Shown here: in pieces, positions 46,139 to 60,300 of the stretch
How positions within the stretch are numbered: the stretch's first letter is position 1
Layout: each line of letters opens with the position of its first letter
Assembly: GCF_000165425.1 (NCBI RefSeq)
Contig: NW_001799111.1
Coordinates: 9,779-73,778, forward strand
Length of the DNA stretch: 64,000 bases
Source of the DNA: Paramecium tetraurelia
Lineage: Eukaryota > Ciliophora > Oligohymenophorea > Peniculida > Parameciidae
Direction: 5' to 3'
Made by a program: the position numbers and the translations under genes
Notes under the pieces: generated by a model
The model's input: only the letters and a program-made list of their open reading frames with translations
What the model was told of the DNA's origin: nothing
Database searches by the model: none

Positions 46139-46456
46139 ATGGATTTGAATAATAATATCCAAGATTCTACAATGCCAATTATTAACCGTATGATTCGTCA
46201 TTTAAAACCAAAAATTTGGAAATATTACATCATCAAAAATCATTAATCTAGATATACTCAAGAGCTGAAAAAAACAGCAATCATATTCCGTCTTTTAAGA
46301 AGAAAAATATTGATTATTGCCATAAAATAATTTAAAAAGAATAATTTATATAAATTAACAGATAAATTTCTATTCATTAATTTTATTAATGCAATTATAA
46401 AAGAAATAAATAATTTTGATTTCGATTAACCTATGATCAATTGGGTTTGTATCTGA
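46139..46456 (+). CDS. small basic hypothetical protein
   Basis: 105 codons, ATG to TGA, no intron. Basic and rich in Ile, Lys and Asn: MPIINRMIRHLKPKIWKYYI and FRLLRRKILIIAIKQFKKNN. It could be a small IQ-like or membrane-associated protein, or a chance frame; AT-rich composition makes this hard to judge. It lies 62 bp from the divergent neighbour's start. Confidence 0.42.
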
Positions 46457-46729
46457 TTGAAAAGTCTTATGGATATGAGGAGAATAAACCAAATTTTTAG
46501 AACAAGATAGTGTATATCTTTTCAAATTACACAATAGAATTTTTGATATTTTGTCTATAAATTTCTATTAGTCTAAGTATGTTGTGGTTTGATTAAAAAA
46601 TTCCAATTTGATTTATTATCATAAATCTGAATTAATAGTAAACAGTTATTCATCTTTAATTTGATATTTTCCAAATCATTAAATAAATCACTTTTTCTTT
46701 AAATATAATAATTTGAGTCGACAACGAAG

Positions 46730-47727
46730 ATGGAATATATAGTTACATAGATTGAGTATTTTACAAAATATCTTGAATCAAAATGGATCAGAAGTGCTCC
46801 TATTTTCTATGTAATGACAGGAATACTACTTAGTTCTATAAATTCCTTGTTAAGTAAAACTTTGGGAATGAATGCAAACCAAATAGTGTTTGGGAGAGGG
46901 ATAATTGTGTGTATAATTGGAAAATTAGTTACACAATAGTAAAATATAAATTTATATGGGTTTGATGCTGGAATTTATTAGAAGCTGCTCCTCAGAAGTC
47001 TTATAGGATGCTTTGCTACTCTGTTATTCTATACAGGATTGTTTTATGTGAATATTTCTGAAGCCTAAGTACTAATGTAAACTACATCATTTTGGACTAC
47101 TATCTTGGGCATATATATTTTAAAAACAGAATAATTTTCATGGAGACTGGTGCTTAATTTTTTGTTTTGCTTTATGGGCATTATCTTATTAGTGCAACCT
47201 CCATTTTTAAGGAAATTAGCGGGTGAGTATGAAATTGCAGATGAAAAACAAAATTAATTTTTGGGATGTTTAATTTTGCTCCTGTCTTCAATGTTATTTT
47301 CTCTTGTTTAAGTGCTGATAAAAAACTTATCACATAATGTACTAAAATCACGTAATATCAATAGGTCAATCAATTGGTGATACCACAATATTTTAGTATA
47401 ACTTCAATCATTTTTTCCTCGTTTTTGGCTACGTGCAATCCAGATATGATATGGAGAGTACCAAGTGTAGGCGATTTGATTAAATTGTGCTTGATTGGAA
47501 TAGTTTCATATTTATAATAATTATTGATGAATAGAGCTTATATGAAAGGGAATTTAACAGAGATGGCAATGCTTGGTCAAACCTAATTAATATACGGCTA
47601 CTTATTTGATATATTGAGAGGTGCTCATATATCATTTCTTAGTATCTGTGGGTCAATTTTAATAGCAAGTTCTATATGTAAAAGAATATTGGAGAAGAAT
47701 AAAGTTTAGGATCAACTTTCTAAATGA
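46730..47727 (+). CDS. EamA/SLC35-type drug-metabolite transporter
   Basis: About 323 residues with around ten membrane helices in the DMT (10-TM) arrangement: IFYVMTGILLSSINSLLSKT (helix 1), CFATLLFYTGLFYVNISEAQ (helix 3 to 4, where DMT proteins have a conserved aromatic and small-residue turn), TSFWTTILGIYIL and FCFMGIILLVQPPFL; second half starting VNQLVIPQYFSITSIIFSSF and closing ICGSILIASSICKRI. Members move nucleotide sugars, amino acids or other metabolites across plasma or Golgi membranes; the substrate cannot be read here. One intron at 47339-47364 (26 nt) joins the halves. Confidence 0.88.
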
Positions 47728-47866
47728 TTTGAATAATATTTATTTAATGATTATATTTGCATAAATAAAATTAATTTATGGTGTAATTAAAGATTTTCAT
47801 AATGTTTAATGAAGTATTTATCTTACAAAAATATTGTTGTAAAAAAATGATATAGAATTGAAAATT

Positions 47867-49319
47867 TCATGAGGGTACATTTTGAAAGTCTTCAATAATA
47901 AAGTCTTATTTGGGAATTTCCTAACTTAATCTTAGACTGAATGAAAGTTTGAACGATTTATGCAAGCTTGAATGCTTATGATCTTCATTGCAATGGAAAC
48001 TGTTTTCCAATTCATATTTCAGGAATTTATTAGGGAATTGATAAGGTGCATTAGCATAATCTATAGAGTGTTCGACTTCAAAATCATCTTAATCATATTG
48101 AAAAGTTGTGAATTAGGAGAATTGCAATTCCTGAGTCATTTGGGTAATGTTCATGATTATCAATGCCTCCTCTGATGATAACCTCTTGATTGGGTTTGAT
48201 TCAAGTAGTCCAAACAAAAGATTATTCAATTCATTAGAGTATCCAGAAATAGAGAATTTAGGCAATTGACATTTTCGATTAAGAGAAAGTAATTCTTTGG
48301 TGTGTTCTGAATCGAAGAGTGACTTCCTAGTCATCCTAAGAATAATTAAAAATTGGTGTAATACATTCTGTAGAGCATAACACCAATGCCAAACATGTCA
48401 ACTTTTGATGTGAATCGAAATTATCCCTAACTGGATTCTTTGTATTGAAGGATTTCAGGTGCTATGTACCCTGGGGTTCCACAGATGGCAAAAGGTGTGA
48501 ATACTGTGGAGGAGATGGCCAAACCAAAATCAATAATCTTCAAATTTTGAACACATTGTTTAGTGGATAATACAATATTTTCCAATTTGATATCTCTATG
48601 AATGTAGTTATTTGAATGAATGTATTGAATTCCTTGAAGTAGTTACTAAATTATGAAATATGAATTACTGCCAAGATGGTGCGAATCATCTCTTCAGAGA
48701 GAGGTTTTGATTGTGATTTGAGGAATTTGTGAAGTGTGTCTCCTTGGAGATATTCAAAAATTAGATAATAGGTAGACTCACCTTCAAATATATCGAGCAA
48801 TTAAATCACATTTTGATGATTCAACAAAGATCTTAGGATGGTAATTTCACTTATAAGTCGATTTAAACGATCTGGAGTCTTCTTTTTAGTGATGTAATCT
48901 TTGCTTATACATTTTGCAGCATATTTAACTTTACTCTAATCCAATATAGTGATGACTTTGCTGGAAGCTCCTGATCCAATTAACTCAGATGACTGATAAA
49001 AACTGGATATACTGTGATTATATATTTTATTAGTAAGCAATTGCTTTATTTTCTAAAAATTCTCATGCTTACCTGCAAACCATTTTGTGTTACTATTGTA
49101 TTTGATTCCAAATTCGATGATCTCTTGTTTCTCATTTAATTTCCAACTTATGCGATTAGTTAGATTTAAAGCTATCTCGTATTTCGCTGGGTGCCTATTC
49201 TTAAGATTAATGTAGATGAATACTTCTTGCCCAATTAAGATTCGATCCTCATAGAGTTGTAGTTAATAATATTTGTCTATGAGTAGGTGTTTCCTAATAA
49301 CTTGACATTCGAACATCAT
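47867..49319 (-). CDS. serine/threonine protein kinase with N-terminal PH-like domain
   Basis: About 467 residues. The N-terminal 120 residues (MMFECQVIRKHLLIDKYYQL, YNSNTKWFAGKHENFQKIKQ) look like the PH-like module common before ciliate kinases. The kinase core is complete: glycine loop ELIGSGASSKVI, invariant Lys in KYAAKCISK, catalytic NYIHRDIKLENIVL, IIDFGLA and GTPGYIAPEIL, then SKVDMFGIGVMLYRM. All residues needed for activity are present. Substrate lobe features suggest the CAMK/AGC side of the tree. Two introns: 48646-48668 (23 nt) and 48336-48364 (29 nt). A short polar C-terminal tail (FPNKFLKYELENSFHCNEDH) ends at TGA. Confidence 0.92.
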
Positions 49320-49361
49320 ATGAACTATAAATATATATTAGAATTAAATAATCAAAATAAA

Positions 49362-52009
49362 TCAAAACTATCTTCTCATTGGTTATCCATATTGGCCATC
49401 TTATTGATTAGGCATTTATTAACCCATATTCCTCGGCCCCAACAGCATATTGTTATGTCTCTCCTCCCTTTACCTCTGCATTTAATCATAATTTTCTTTA
49501 GCCCGTTTTGCATTTTCGCTGCTCTCGGCAATCTTATTCGTGAGCTCCTCTATCTCTTATGATATCTATTCTTCTCTTTGTTTATTTAATTAAATTATTT
49601 TATTCACTCTATCTCTCTTAATCGCAAGAGAATTGTTGATTGACTCCCTCCTTTTTTTCAGTTCCTCCTTCCTTTTGGCCTCCTTGTCGTTTCTGTAATT
49701 TTGCAGAATATTGCAAACCTTCTCACACCAACCCTCGACCATCTATTGAAGCGTTGAGACATATTGTCGTTCTGCGTCAAAACTATCAATATACATAATT
49801 TAAATACAAAGCTGCCATTTCTCTACCACTATAGATGGGATATAACATCGGTTCATCTATCCTCTCATCCTTGGAATTGGCCTTCTACTTTGCTTCTTCT
49901 AACTTGGCTTTTTCCTCTTCTGTTGCTTCAAAACCCTCAAGTTGGTAATACATATCTTTCTTCTCTTTCACCACATTTTCTATAGGCAAATCCTTTGTAT
50001 TATTCGGTTAGATGGCAGTTGCTCCTCTAATATACAATAAAAAGATCTCATAAACAACAGAGGTTAAGGTCTTTATATTGATTTTGGTTTGGTCAGTGAC
50101 GTTGGCCTTTTAAGCCAGATATTGTGCTTTACTTAAAAACCTATATAATAAGATCTTCACTATCATTGAAACCACAATCATCATGAATTACTTCTTTTGT
50201 TCCATATTTTTCAAAGATCCATGATATGTGAAATTCAATCTATTGATTTCGAACTTTAAATGTTAACTGTCCATTAGATATGCATATTCGCATGTGATGC
50301 TGTTCAAGTAAATTAACATATTCTCTGTAAAATCAGTTTCATTAGCATTATCAGTCACACCATCAAATACTTTTTTCAATAGCTCCTTTAATTTTTTGAT
50401 ATTCTGATTCATTTGATTGGGTGAAATCTTCTGCTTAGGTTTTGGGACTACCTAAATATTTAAATTGGGTAGAAGGAGCTCATCAATAGTAGTTTTCAAC
50501 ACTCTAACAAATAAATTTTGAGAATCATCCATGAACTTTTGGAGAATCTCAGGTCCCTCCTTATTAACATACTGTTTCTTGGCTTAAATTATCTTTTTCA
50601 TATCCCAGTATTTCCAAACATAAAAAAATAGCATTATGAAGCGCAAATATAATTTCTTCTTTCCTCGATTTCTGATATTAGAAATAAAATAATACTTTAT
50701 TAGTTTTTTTAATTGGATTTCGTCATCTTTAGGATCGTAAGTGGGAGGTGGTGGAATTGGCCTTGGTTTTAGTACTCTTGGCTTTTATATTATTCTAGGT
50801 TCTGGATCGCTTTCTTCACTTGTAAACGAATCCACTTCTGCTTGATCATTAATAATTTCCTCCAAATCTAGTTATTTCTTATTCTTTTTGTTCTTCTTTC
50901 TCTGATTTGTTATTTTCTTAAATTTAAATTGTTTTTATTACAAGTTGCTTTAACATTCTCAACATTTACAATGTTTACTACTTTGATTTTTATTTTTCAG
51001 GATAGGGCATCGTTGGAAATTATTGTTAATATAAATTCTATTATTAAAAATAAGGTTGATACTAATAACCTGGAGGAGGTTTAAATTATTAACCTTATCT
51101 CATATGAGGAGGTACTTCATCGTACATATCATTATAAAAGGCATCCTAAGCATTCTAAGCCTCCAATTTCTTCATTCTCTCCAAAAGCTTCTGCTTTTCA
51201 TCCTAACTCTCCTTCTCCCTCTATGTTGCCATGTTTTTTGTTAACTTTTCCAGTACTTCATTTTATCTCGCAATGTAATCAATTATCCTATTTTTTGGTT
51301 GTTCTTGCAATTCAGGAGGTTGTTGAGTTGTTTAATTCACAGTCACACCCATCTGTCCATTAATTAGCAACTTCTCTTAATTTTTGATCTAATGGTTTGG
51401 TGTATTAAATTATTGCTAATTGAATGGAAGTTATGGTGGTTATAGAGGAAATTATTGTTATTGCATAGGGAATTACTATTATTAAAAAGGGAGTTATGGT
51501 TATTGCATTGGGAATTATGGTTATTGGAAAGGAAATTATGGCTACTGCATAGGGAATTACGGTTATTGCATAGGAAATTGTGGTTATTGCATAGGAAATT
51601 GTTAAGGCATAGGCATTATTGGCATAGATCTTTAATCCCTTGGCTATGAGTTTGGCATGAGGGGATCGAATGGACTCATTCCAAAAGGTTACCCTAGTAA
51701 CTATTAACCAAAATTGGCTAAACTATTGGTAGTTGTCATTGATTATTATGTTGTATTAGGAGAACCCAAAAACTAATCTAGACCCTCTAGACCACTTCTT
51801 TTATCTCCTTTATTCATGCTGCCAATGAGTAACAAATTCATCATATCCAACTCTCTTGACCTTGGTCTTCTATTTGTCGTTTCGCCTGGTCTAACTAATT
51901 AATCGTAATCATTCATAAAAGAATTTAGTTATGAAGGTGGAGATACCATTTGCATTGCAGGATTATTGAAACTTTGTTGACCAGCATTTTAAAATGGTGT
52001 TTGTCTCAT
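49362..52009 (-). CDS. P/Q-heptad repeat protein with helical and coiled-coil C-terminal part
   Basis: One gene of about 866 codons. It begins MRQTPFQNAGQQSFNNPAMQ. Residues about 130-200 are ten QFPMQQP-type heptads, the product of a 21-bp repeat. A coiled segment follows (ATQREKESQDEKQKLLERMK). After a 25-nt intron (50917-50941) comes a basic KKNKKNKK stretch, a Pro-rich linker (RPIPPPPTYDP) and a large helical region (LRFIMLFFYVWKYWDMKKII, LRVLKTTIDELLLP). A second intron (49783-49807, 25 nt) leads to AERQYVSTLQQMVEGWCEKV, a long coiled coil (KRKEELKKRRESINNSLAIK) and a Met/Gln tail ending QPMRRQF. The frame crosses 50965 without a stop, so the ATG there is internal. I do not recognise the helical part; it may be a cytoskeletal scaffold. 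Confidence 0.85.
51430..51605 (-). repeat. 21-bp coding minisatellite (Q-F-P-M/F/L-Q-Q-P/Q heptads)
   Basis: About eight to ten imperfect copies of a 21-bp unit, on the plus strand of the form ggttattgcatagggaatta. Translated on the minus strand in the ciliate code each unit gives one Q(F/L)P(M/F/L)QQ(P/Q) heptad. The frame is kept in all copies and differences are mostly synonymous or M/F/L swaps, so the repeat is under coding constraint. Confidence 0.85.
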
Positions 52010-52203
52010 TAAATTTAGAATATTATAAGTTATATATATTACTAAATATAAATATACACTTGTACTATTCATTTTTATTTTTGATCAATCTTATGATTTT
52101 TTGAATTGCTCCATTTATCTTTAAATTATTGGAAAAACTCTATGATAAGTATATATAAATTCTTTTCCTTAAGTACTTTTTTGGATTGTGAGTATAATGT
52201 ATT
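52010..52203. promoter_or_regulatory. divergent intergenic region
   Basis: 194 bp between divergent starts; contains an AT-rich tatatatattac run and a ttttttgaatt-like stretch. No specific motif named. Confidence 0.4.
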
Positions 52204-53645
52204 ATGAATGATAAATTAAATTATTAAATGGAATTAGAGAAAACTTTATATAGGGTTCAAGAACGAATTTTGACTCATTAATATGTTCCTTAATTCACAA
52301 ATATTTGCAGCACGATTTTGCTAAGTATGGCATCAATAAATTTGCTTATACTTTGGGGATTGAGTACCAGGAATATTAATTAAGTCGAATTTGATCAAAA
52401 TCATAGGGATTATCTCTACCATTATACAATAGTTGATGGTGATAACACATTGCTAACAATGAAATATTCAAGCACCCCTGAATTATTGCACTTAAAAACA
52501 GAACTACTTTAATAGCACAATTTCACAATTATCAACATTAATGTAGATTACAATAGTTTTTTTGAGAGTCACCTTTAAGCATTGCTTTCTTAAGCAACTA
52601 ATTTAGAAACTGTATTCTTGCATGATGTTGCCTACTCAATAAATTCAAATATTTATGTGAAAAATAATTCTACAAATCAAACTTTCCATTGGAGATAAAA
52701 GTAAGATGTAGCTCAAAATTACACTCAAAAAGTGTCTCAAAACTTATGGGAATTTGTTGTCATCACTTTAGGGTTGTTCATCTCCTCAGCTGTTTCATCA
52801 CTCTATATTAAAATCACAATTATTTGTGCTCCAGTCATCATCATCATTATGCGTAACATATTATTATCATTATCAATTCTAGTTGAAGTATCTTATCTCT
52901 TTGGAAATAGACAAATATTCCCAATATTTTTGGCACGAGCATTCCCCTGGATAGGACTATATTTAAATATTCTTGATAGAACACAACGCTCAAAGAAATA
53001 ACTAATCATAGCTTTTACTTTAATGCTATTCCTGATTTATTTCATTTACTTGTCCTCCATTTTTATTGGAAGCTACTTATTATTTAAAGCTCAAGTTCCA
53101 TATGGGCTGGAAGATAATTTTTTTGGGTATCAATTAATTTAGATTTCTAAAGGTTAGTTACAGTCAATGAATTTGCCTCCTTATTGTTTTTGAGAACACG
53201 GACCTCTTTATACTTTGTACCAAAGTTCACTATCATATTCTATTACCTATTCCTGTGGTATGTTAGATCTACAAGTAAAATCACAACATTCATATTAGAC
53301 TATGGTTTCTACTCACTTGCGATGCTTTCACTATCTTATGCATGTTTCGGAACATTCTGCTTATTTATTTTCATCTATGAAATCCCTAGTTTAGGATGGA
53401 ATCCTCTATCATTTTATACACCAACACTTGATAGGCCTCGCTGTTACTATTTACCAGTATTTTCAATGAATTGGGTTAATGAATTGCCATAACTGTGGAC
53501 CATGTTTTACCCTTTGCATGGAAGAAGGTACATATTTATATATTTGATCAATAGATTTTTTCAAATTTAAAATTTAGCCTTAGTAGATCGAAACTTTCCA
53601 CTTCTCAACAATCTCTTAGATATTGAAATGCAAGAATAATAATGA
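52204..53645 (+). CDS. polytopic membrane protein
   Basis: About 462 residues. One N-terminal membrane helix (STILLSMASINLLILWGLST) precedes a non-cytosolic domain of about 130 residues. Then six or so helices follow: FVVITLGLFISSAVSSLYIK, IICAPVIIIIMRNILLSLSI, LIIAFTLMLFLIYFIYLSSI, FTIIFYYLFLWYVRS and YACFGTFCLFIFIYEI. A conserved-looking cytosolic loop VNEFASLLFLRTRTSLYFVP lies between. Two introns: 53127-53152 (26 nt) and 53528-53554 (27 nt). The end NNLLDIEMQEQQ is polar. I cannot name the family; the FLRTR-type loop should help a search. Confidence 0.84.
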
Positions 53646-54304
53646 TATATATTAAAAGTCAATTAAATGCTTCTTATTTTAGTCTTAATTATCTTTTAAT
53701 GGCATGTGTATAAATAAGGAGAACTGATGAATTATTAGGTAGACATGCTTCGTTTCTTGGTTTCGTATTTTACTTGAGTTCTTATAATTTAGAATTATTA
53801 TAATATTCATTTATTCATAAATTATTTAAAAAAATATGGTGGCTTTGGTCTTTTATAATGTAATATTAATTAAGTCATACTCTAGCATAAGAAATTAAAG
53901 TTAATTGCTAAATACTTGATTCTTAAATAATATTGAGGTAGAATACAATGACATTGTATATGAAAAGAATTTAAAATGTTTTTGGTAGCGGTTTGATTAT
54001 TGATATTGTTAATTTTTTGGAAAAAACGTTTATGTAAAACTTTTCTAAATTCCTAATAATTTTTTAAAATATTATTTATTATTCATATATTTTCTCATCA
54101 AATTAATTCATATTATCAAAATAGATGATCCCTTAATACTAAATGCAAGAGGAATAATAATTATTATATATAGTTATTAAATTATTGATTAACTAATTAA
54201 ATATTCAAATAAACAACTATTTTATATCGTTCTCTTAAAAAGATACTCTACTTCTCAATGTTGAAATAGGAATCAATTATTAGTTCATATTTCTTAATAT
54301 AATT
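53646..54304. other. intergenic, convergent
   Basis: 659 bp between two convergent stops. Very AT-rich with homopolymer tracts (around 53830, 54010 and 54060). Nothing coding or structural recognised. This gap is much longer than the other convergent gaps of the window. Confidence 0.55.
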
Positions 54305-57300
54305 TCATAAATACTTATGTTATTCTAGGGATATTTTAGAGCAGCATATCAGATACAACTTTAATTTTCCATAATTAATTTATATTTGTTTCTCCTTTTT
54401 TTTCAATGTTTGAATTCGATTATTCAAAATCTAAACAAACCAAATATTAGATTTAACCTTCTTAATGCAGTTTAGAATCTATATTAAAAATTCTATCCTG
54501 TATCTTTTATAGTAGATGCTAAAAATTTTTAAAATGAAAGGTTAGCAAAGTTTGATCCATAAGATAATTAAAATCATTTACAAAAAAGTGGAGATGACAG
54601 GGTTTTATTAATCGCTCACATATTGGACAGAGGCTAAAAATATTGATATCGAGCATATTTAGCATGTAGAGATGTCCAATATATTTAAACTATTTAGAAT
54701 AAAAGGTTTATATTTCAAAGCCAAAGTTTAATATAACAATAAGCACAATCCCAGTAAGGAGGCCTTTAAAATTATATTTGTTTCAAAATAAATCATTATT
54801 AAAATAATGAGAGTTTTTTTCCAAATCTTAATTTATTCCCAAAAATATGAATTTTTGTTATATTCATTAAGCAAATAACAAATGTGCCTTCTAAATCTTA
54901 CTTTTTCTATAGATTCCCTTCTAAAATAAATTAACATAAACAAAAATATTGGGATTCCTACACCAATCAAAATTAAACCTGGAAGGATAAACCAAATAAT
55001 CCATCGAAAATGAGTTTAAGTATTGAATAATAATGATACATTTCCTTAAACAAATTCAATTTCTGATATTCTTCTAATAGCTAACAAAGAACAAAACCTA
55101 ACTTTAGAATTATATTATACTGTTTGATTAGAGTTGCATTATTTGATAGGTATAAATATAGAATTGTATTTGTTATTATGCTCATCTGAAAATATTCCTT
55201 TTTGATTATTGAATGAAGTTTAGCAACTAGAGTAAACAACACCAATTAGCAGATTATTACAATTATCATAGTAATTACTCTGGAGTATACTATATCCGTG
55301 TTTATTAAAGTTGATAAATAACAATCTTAACTATTGGCTAAGACATAAGAAGAGTTGCTTGTTGATTCGAAAAATGTAATTGAGAATGGGAAATGAATAT
55401 TGAAGCTATAGATAAGTGAGAAAATCCATAAATAGTTCAGTAGCATTTTAATTAAAAAACTCTGATGATCTATAAAACTATAAATGAAATAATACCTTGA
55501 TTAAGTTTAAATATTATTCTTCTAAATCTCTATTTAAAACTCAAAGAGGAATATAATTGATTTGTTTTTTCTATGCTTCTTACTGATAATAAAATTGAAA
55601 GAAAAGACCTCGATATATTATTATACTTTTACCATAAAAATACAAATACAAAGGGTAATAAATTAATCGATTCCTTTGGACATATGCTACATTCCATATT
55701 TGTATAACTTTTGATATATTAGCCATTTCCTCTAATATTATAAATATCACATTCTTCGCATAATCCTCCAATATGACCTAATAAGCATAAATTATCACTC
55801 ACTCCCCAGCCTCCACTACAAAAGATAACATTTTTGAAGCATTATTCAGCTGAATCAGATAGATAGTTTGGTCTCCAATATCCAGGATTCAAATTAATTT
55901 AATTTGATGTGATATTCTTAAATTTAGAGTTATCAAATATTGAACATTTGGTTGCATTATAAGTGACCGAATAATATCCTTGTATTGATTAACACTTTTA
56001 ACAACCGTTATCTACATAATATTCTCCTAATTAACATAAATAACTTTTAGCATAGATTACATATCTTAATCTTTTAGAACTGTACTGTGGATTACAATCA
56101 ATCTGTATTTTTAGTTGAGTATTTATATCTGAATAAGGATCTAATTGTAAAATTTGAGTTCCTAAATCATACTTTTTGCTTTAACTGTTAATTTATAAAA
56201 CTTGGAAAGTTTCTGTTTCTTTTTTGAATACTCCATCTAAGGACACAACACTTTGTTTTAATTCACAAATTGAATCACCATAATTAGTCAACACTTCATT
56301 CATACTATTTCTCAATGATATGGAAATTTCACTAATTTATACAAAATAATCCAATTTTTGCATATTAAACAAACCGTAATTTCCTATTTATTGATTACTT
56401 GGTATCATCAAAATGGATGTTTTCATTTTCTAACCTTGTTGGATTGTTTCATAAAAGTTTAGTTACAGGATATTTGTTATAATTCCATCTTACTTATCTT
56501 AATAAAAGCTCATTTCTTAACTGTTTATTTCTAATTCTAAATGATCTGGTATTTCTATTAAATTATCACTATTTTCCAAGGCTTTATTCAATTACAAAAT
56601 TGATCCATTAAAATTGACACTATTTAAATCATTATTATTTCCATCCAAGTAAATTCCACCTCCAGAGTTAGCCTTATTTTCCATAATAATTGTATTTAAA
56701 AATTAAAATTAGTTTGAATTTGATTCAATATATATAGCACCTCCCTTGGTTGATGCATTATTATTAAGAAAAATGCACTTCGAAATTACAATATGAATAT
56801 AATGTGAAATAATTCCTGATCCTTAACTACCATTATTCTAAATAAATTAAGAATTCTAAATAATTATAGAACTATTTAAAGATGAATTAGTCATTATAGT
56901 AACACAACCATTTTTTAATAACTTGTTCTAATAACAAAAAAGATTATTGATTTTGATTTTATTTACATTTTAAATATCTAAATATAACATTCCTAGGTAA
57001 CAATTAGAACAGTCATTATTTTTGATAGTCAAAGAATTTAAAAACAATCTTGTTTCGTTAGTCCAACTCTAGATAAAAATCATTGATCCAATTTTGGATT
57101 ACTATTCATTCAGTTAATTTATAATTGAATACAAGTTATGATCGGATCTAATAAAATGAGATTTTTCAATTGTAGGAAAGCATATTGAAAATTAGGTGTT
57201 GGTGTTGATTAGATTTGTTATTATAAACTAATGCTAATCAGTTTTAAATTATGCAAATTAACTGAATTCAATCTAACTAATTAATAATTAAATCTTATTA

Positions 57301-60300
57301 AGCCTACTCTACCCTATATAAACTATATTGATTGAGACAAAAGTTTAAATGGTAGTAAAGTAAGTTTCAAATAATTGAAATTGAGAGGCATCAATAATCT
57401 ACAATGCTGATGAAATAAGCACCCCTTATACATTCAAATTAAAGATTTTAACAGAACTACCAAATACATTTATTATGGCATTATCATTAAGAATTTTCAG
57501 CATTTCAATTAAACTTAAGGTTCCAACAAATGTAAAATAGTTCAACCATGCATCCATTGTTTAGATAATCGTCATATTCTAAATTATAATACTATTGAGA
57601 TTATTTTTATATTATTAGAAGTCAAGCTCTAAGTGAATGCATTCATTAAAGAGAGACTATTTTCAAGGTAAATATTCTTAAATGATAAGTTATTCTATTT
57701 CATTGATGGAAACAGAGTCAAACAGGAAGAATCAAATTTGTTATAAACATTTATAAAACTAACGTTATTTAGTTCTAGTTATAATTAACTATTTTAGGAG
57801 TAAATAGTGATACTCCCATGTATATCTAAAGTTTGAGTGAAGTCAACTTAGATATTCTTTAAACCAACTTCTTTGATACAAACTATACCCAAAAATTTTG
57901 TTATGATTTCTAATACAGCACTACTTTGAGCTAAAATATTTTCGAAACTGCTTCCTTTTAATTAAAAATTAGAAGCAGTAATTTAAACTACTCCTCCTTT
58001 ATTTTAGATCATTAAATAAGATTTTATAACAAGCAAAATCTCTTCTTGCGTTAAAGATTATAAAAAATCTATTTGATAATACTTCTTGAAAATCTATTGA
58101 TCAATAATATTGTGATTTTTTACTGTCAAATTTTAAATAACAGTATTATCTGATTGAATTGAAAAGAAAGAATTAGATGAGTTTGTTAGCATATTGTTAT
58201 AGCAAAAGCAATCTATCAATACTATTCTGCTTAATTAAGAATTGATGTAAAATAAACTTGAGGATGAGATTGACAAGTCGTCAGAATATTAATTAAATAT
58301 GTTTTCTATAAATGTCAAATTAGAAATTTCAATTACCTATTCTTTTTCAGAATATATAGTTATCAAAGACAATAGGTTTCCAATTTTGTTCTTCAATAAT
58401 ATATTATTCGAAAATTTTAAATTTTGGATATTAATCAATTCTAATAGATTAGTTTAGTAAATGATATTCGAAAAAATAGAAATCAGACTCTAATCGATAT
58501 TAAAATGGTTTTGAATTGATATATTCTATAATGTTAAATTTTGAAACCCTTATAATTCAATTAATTGCTAATTTTACTCAATTTAATCAGAGCATGATAA
58601 GCTCATAGGTACTTTTTGTTGCTGCTAAGTATTAGCAAATAAAACGTTTTGAAAGAGGATATCTTGTGTTTGAAAAATATAAAAGATATTTTGATTTGGG
58701 CAATCTTTAATAATTATTCCATTTACAAATAATAATTTTACATGTACATCAAATATATAATACTTCTATTTGTATAAAAAATCATCTTTATTGTTTAGAA
58801 TATTGACAGTAGTCAAAATCAATTTAAAACTATTTGAAATTAAATCTGAAGATACCTTGATTATTGAAGAATTATTGATTGAGTTTCTTATGATTTCAAC
58901 ATTATGAAATTCCATATTAATATCATTCGTTTGATTTGCTTATTCTGATTTTATAAAGAGGGATCCAAGAAAATTATTATAACTTATATTTAAGTTTAAA
59001 CAAAAAACTTTGAAATTGGTAATAAAGACAGTTGAAAGTATGAGATGATTATTAGAAAACCTCATATCTTATATAGTTAAGCCAAAATTTTGAGGATTAT
59101 TTACTAAAACAGATTGTTTAAGGGTGGTTTCAGTTACAGAAATTTTCTGAAATTGAACAAGGAATGATTCTGATTCTATCTCAAAAAAATTAAAAATCAA
59201 AGTATTGTAAAATAAGCAATTAATAATCTCTAAATTATTCACGATAATTTTTTTTGGATTTCCTGAAAGTTAAATGAATTTAGAATTCGAGAAAGTGCAA
59301 TTGATTATTTATAAGTTTTCTATAAAAACTGTTTCTATGATACTATTGTATTTAATATTGAAAACAGTTGATTCACTAATAAGCAAATTTTTAAATATAA
59401 CATTATGTAAAATGAATTCCTAATAAATTGATCCATTTATTTGAAATTAAGATTAAATAAACTGGTCTTATGCTTAAAATGTAGTATCATTTATGATCAA
59501 ACTCACTTTATTGGTAAATAAATTAATTGTAAATGGAAAATACATGTAAAAATACATCTGAGAGATCTCAACTACTTCAAAATTTTAAATTTCGAGATCA
59601 TAATGAAAATTTTAAGTAATTTTAACCGCCCCTATAATTTACATTTTGATGATCTATAAAGAAAATACTTCTTCCCTTAACCTATTGTTTATATACAGAG
59701 TATTCCCAAATACACAAAAAGCATCAGCAGTTAACTGAGAAAAATTAAAAATGATCTATAGGACTTCAACTCCCATAGCATTAAGGTAGGCCTTATTTAT
59801 ATATTATTAATAATATGCTTCCGTTCCATAATTTAATCCATAAGATAATGTTGAACAATCTATTAGAAATTAAAGTTAATAACAATCCTAACAATTCGGA
59901 TTGAAACAGTATTTAGCAATCTATAAAATGGGGTTTATCCTAATATTGGGATCGGGTGCTGGTTACAAACATTTGTAAGTAATAGGAATAGTTGCTTCAT
60001 TTAAAATAAAGTAGGGATTGATAGCCTAATTCTAATTGATTTAATTACTTGAATTTCCTTTTTTGATCTTAATTAGCAGATCGAACATAATTATGGGCAA
60101 ATTAAACAATTACCTTGATTTTTCGATCTATTAGGTAATCTATAGTAATTTAAGGGGCATCTTGTGCATTCAAAGATATTTTTTGAAGACTATGATATAT
60201 CACATTATAGGCAATTAGAATCACAATATTAAAAACATAAATTTTAGCTCAGTTAAAATCCCTATAAACATTCAATTGAGAGTTCTAACTTCTAATGTGG

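Noticed and set aside
51455-51649. Leu/His/Trp-rich repeat protein on the plus strand
   Set aside because: It is the opposite-strand shadow of the QFPMQQP heptads; the minus-strand frame is part of a long gene.
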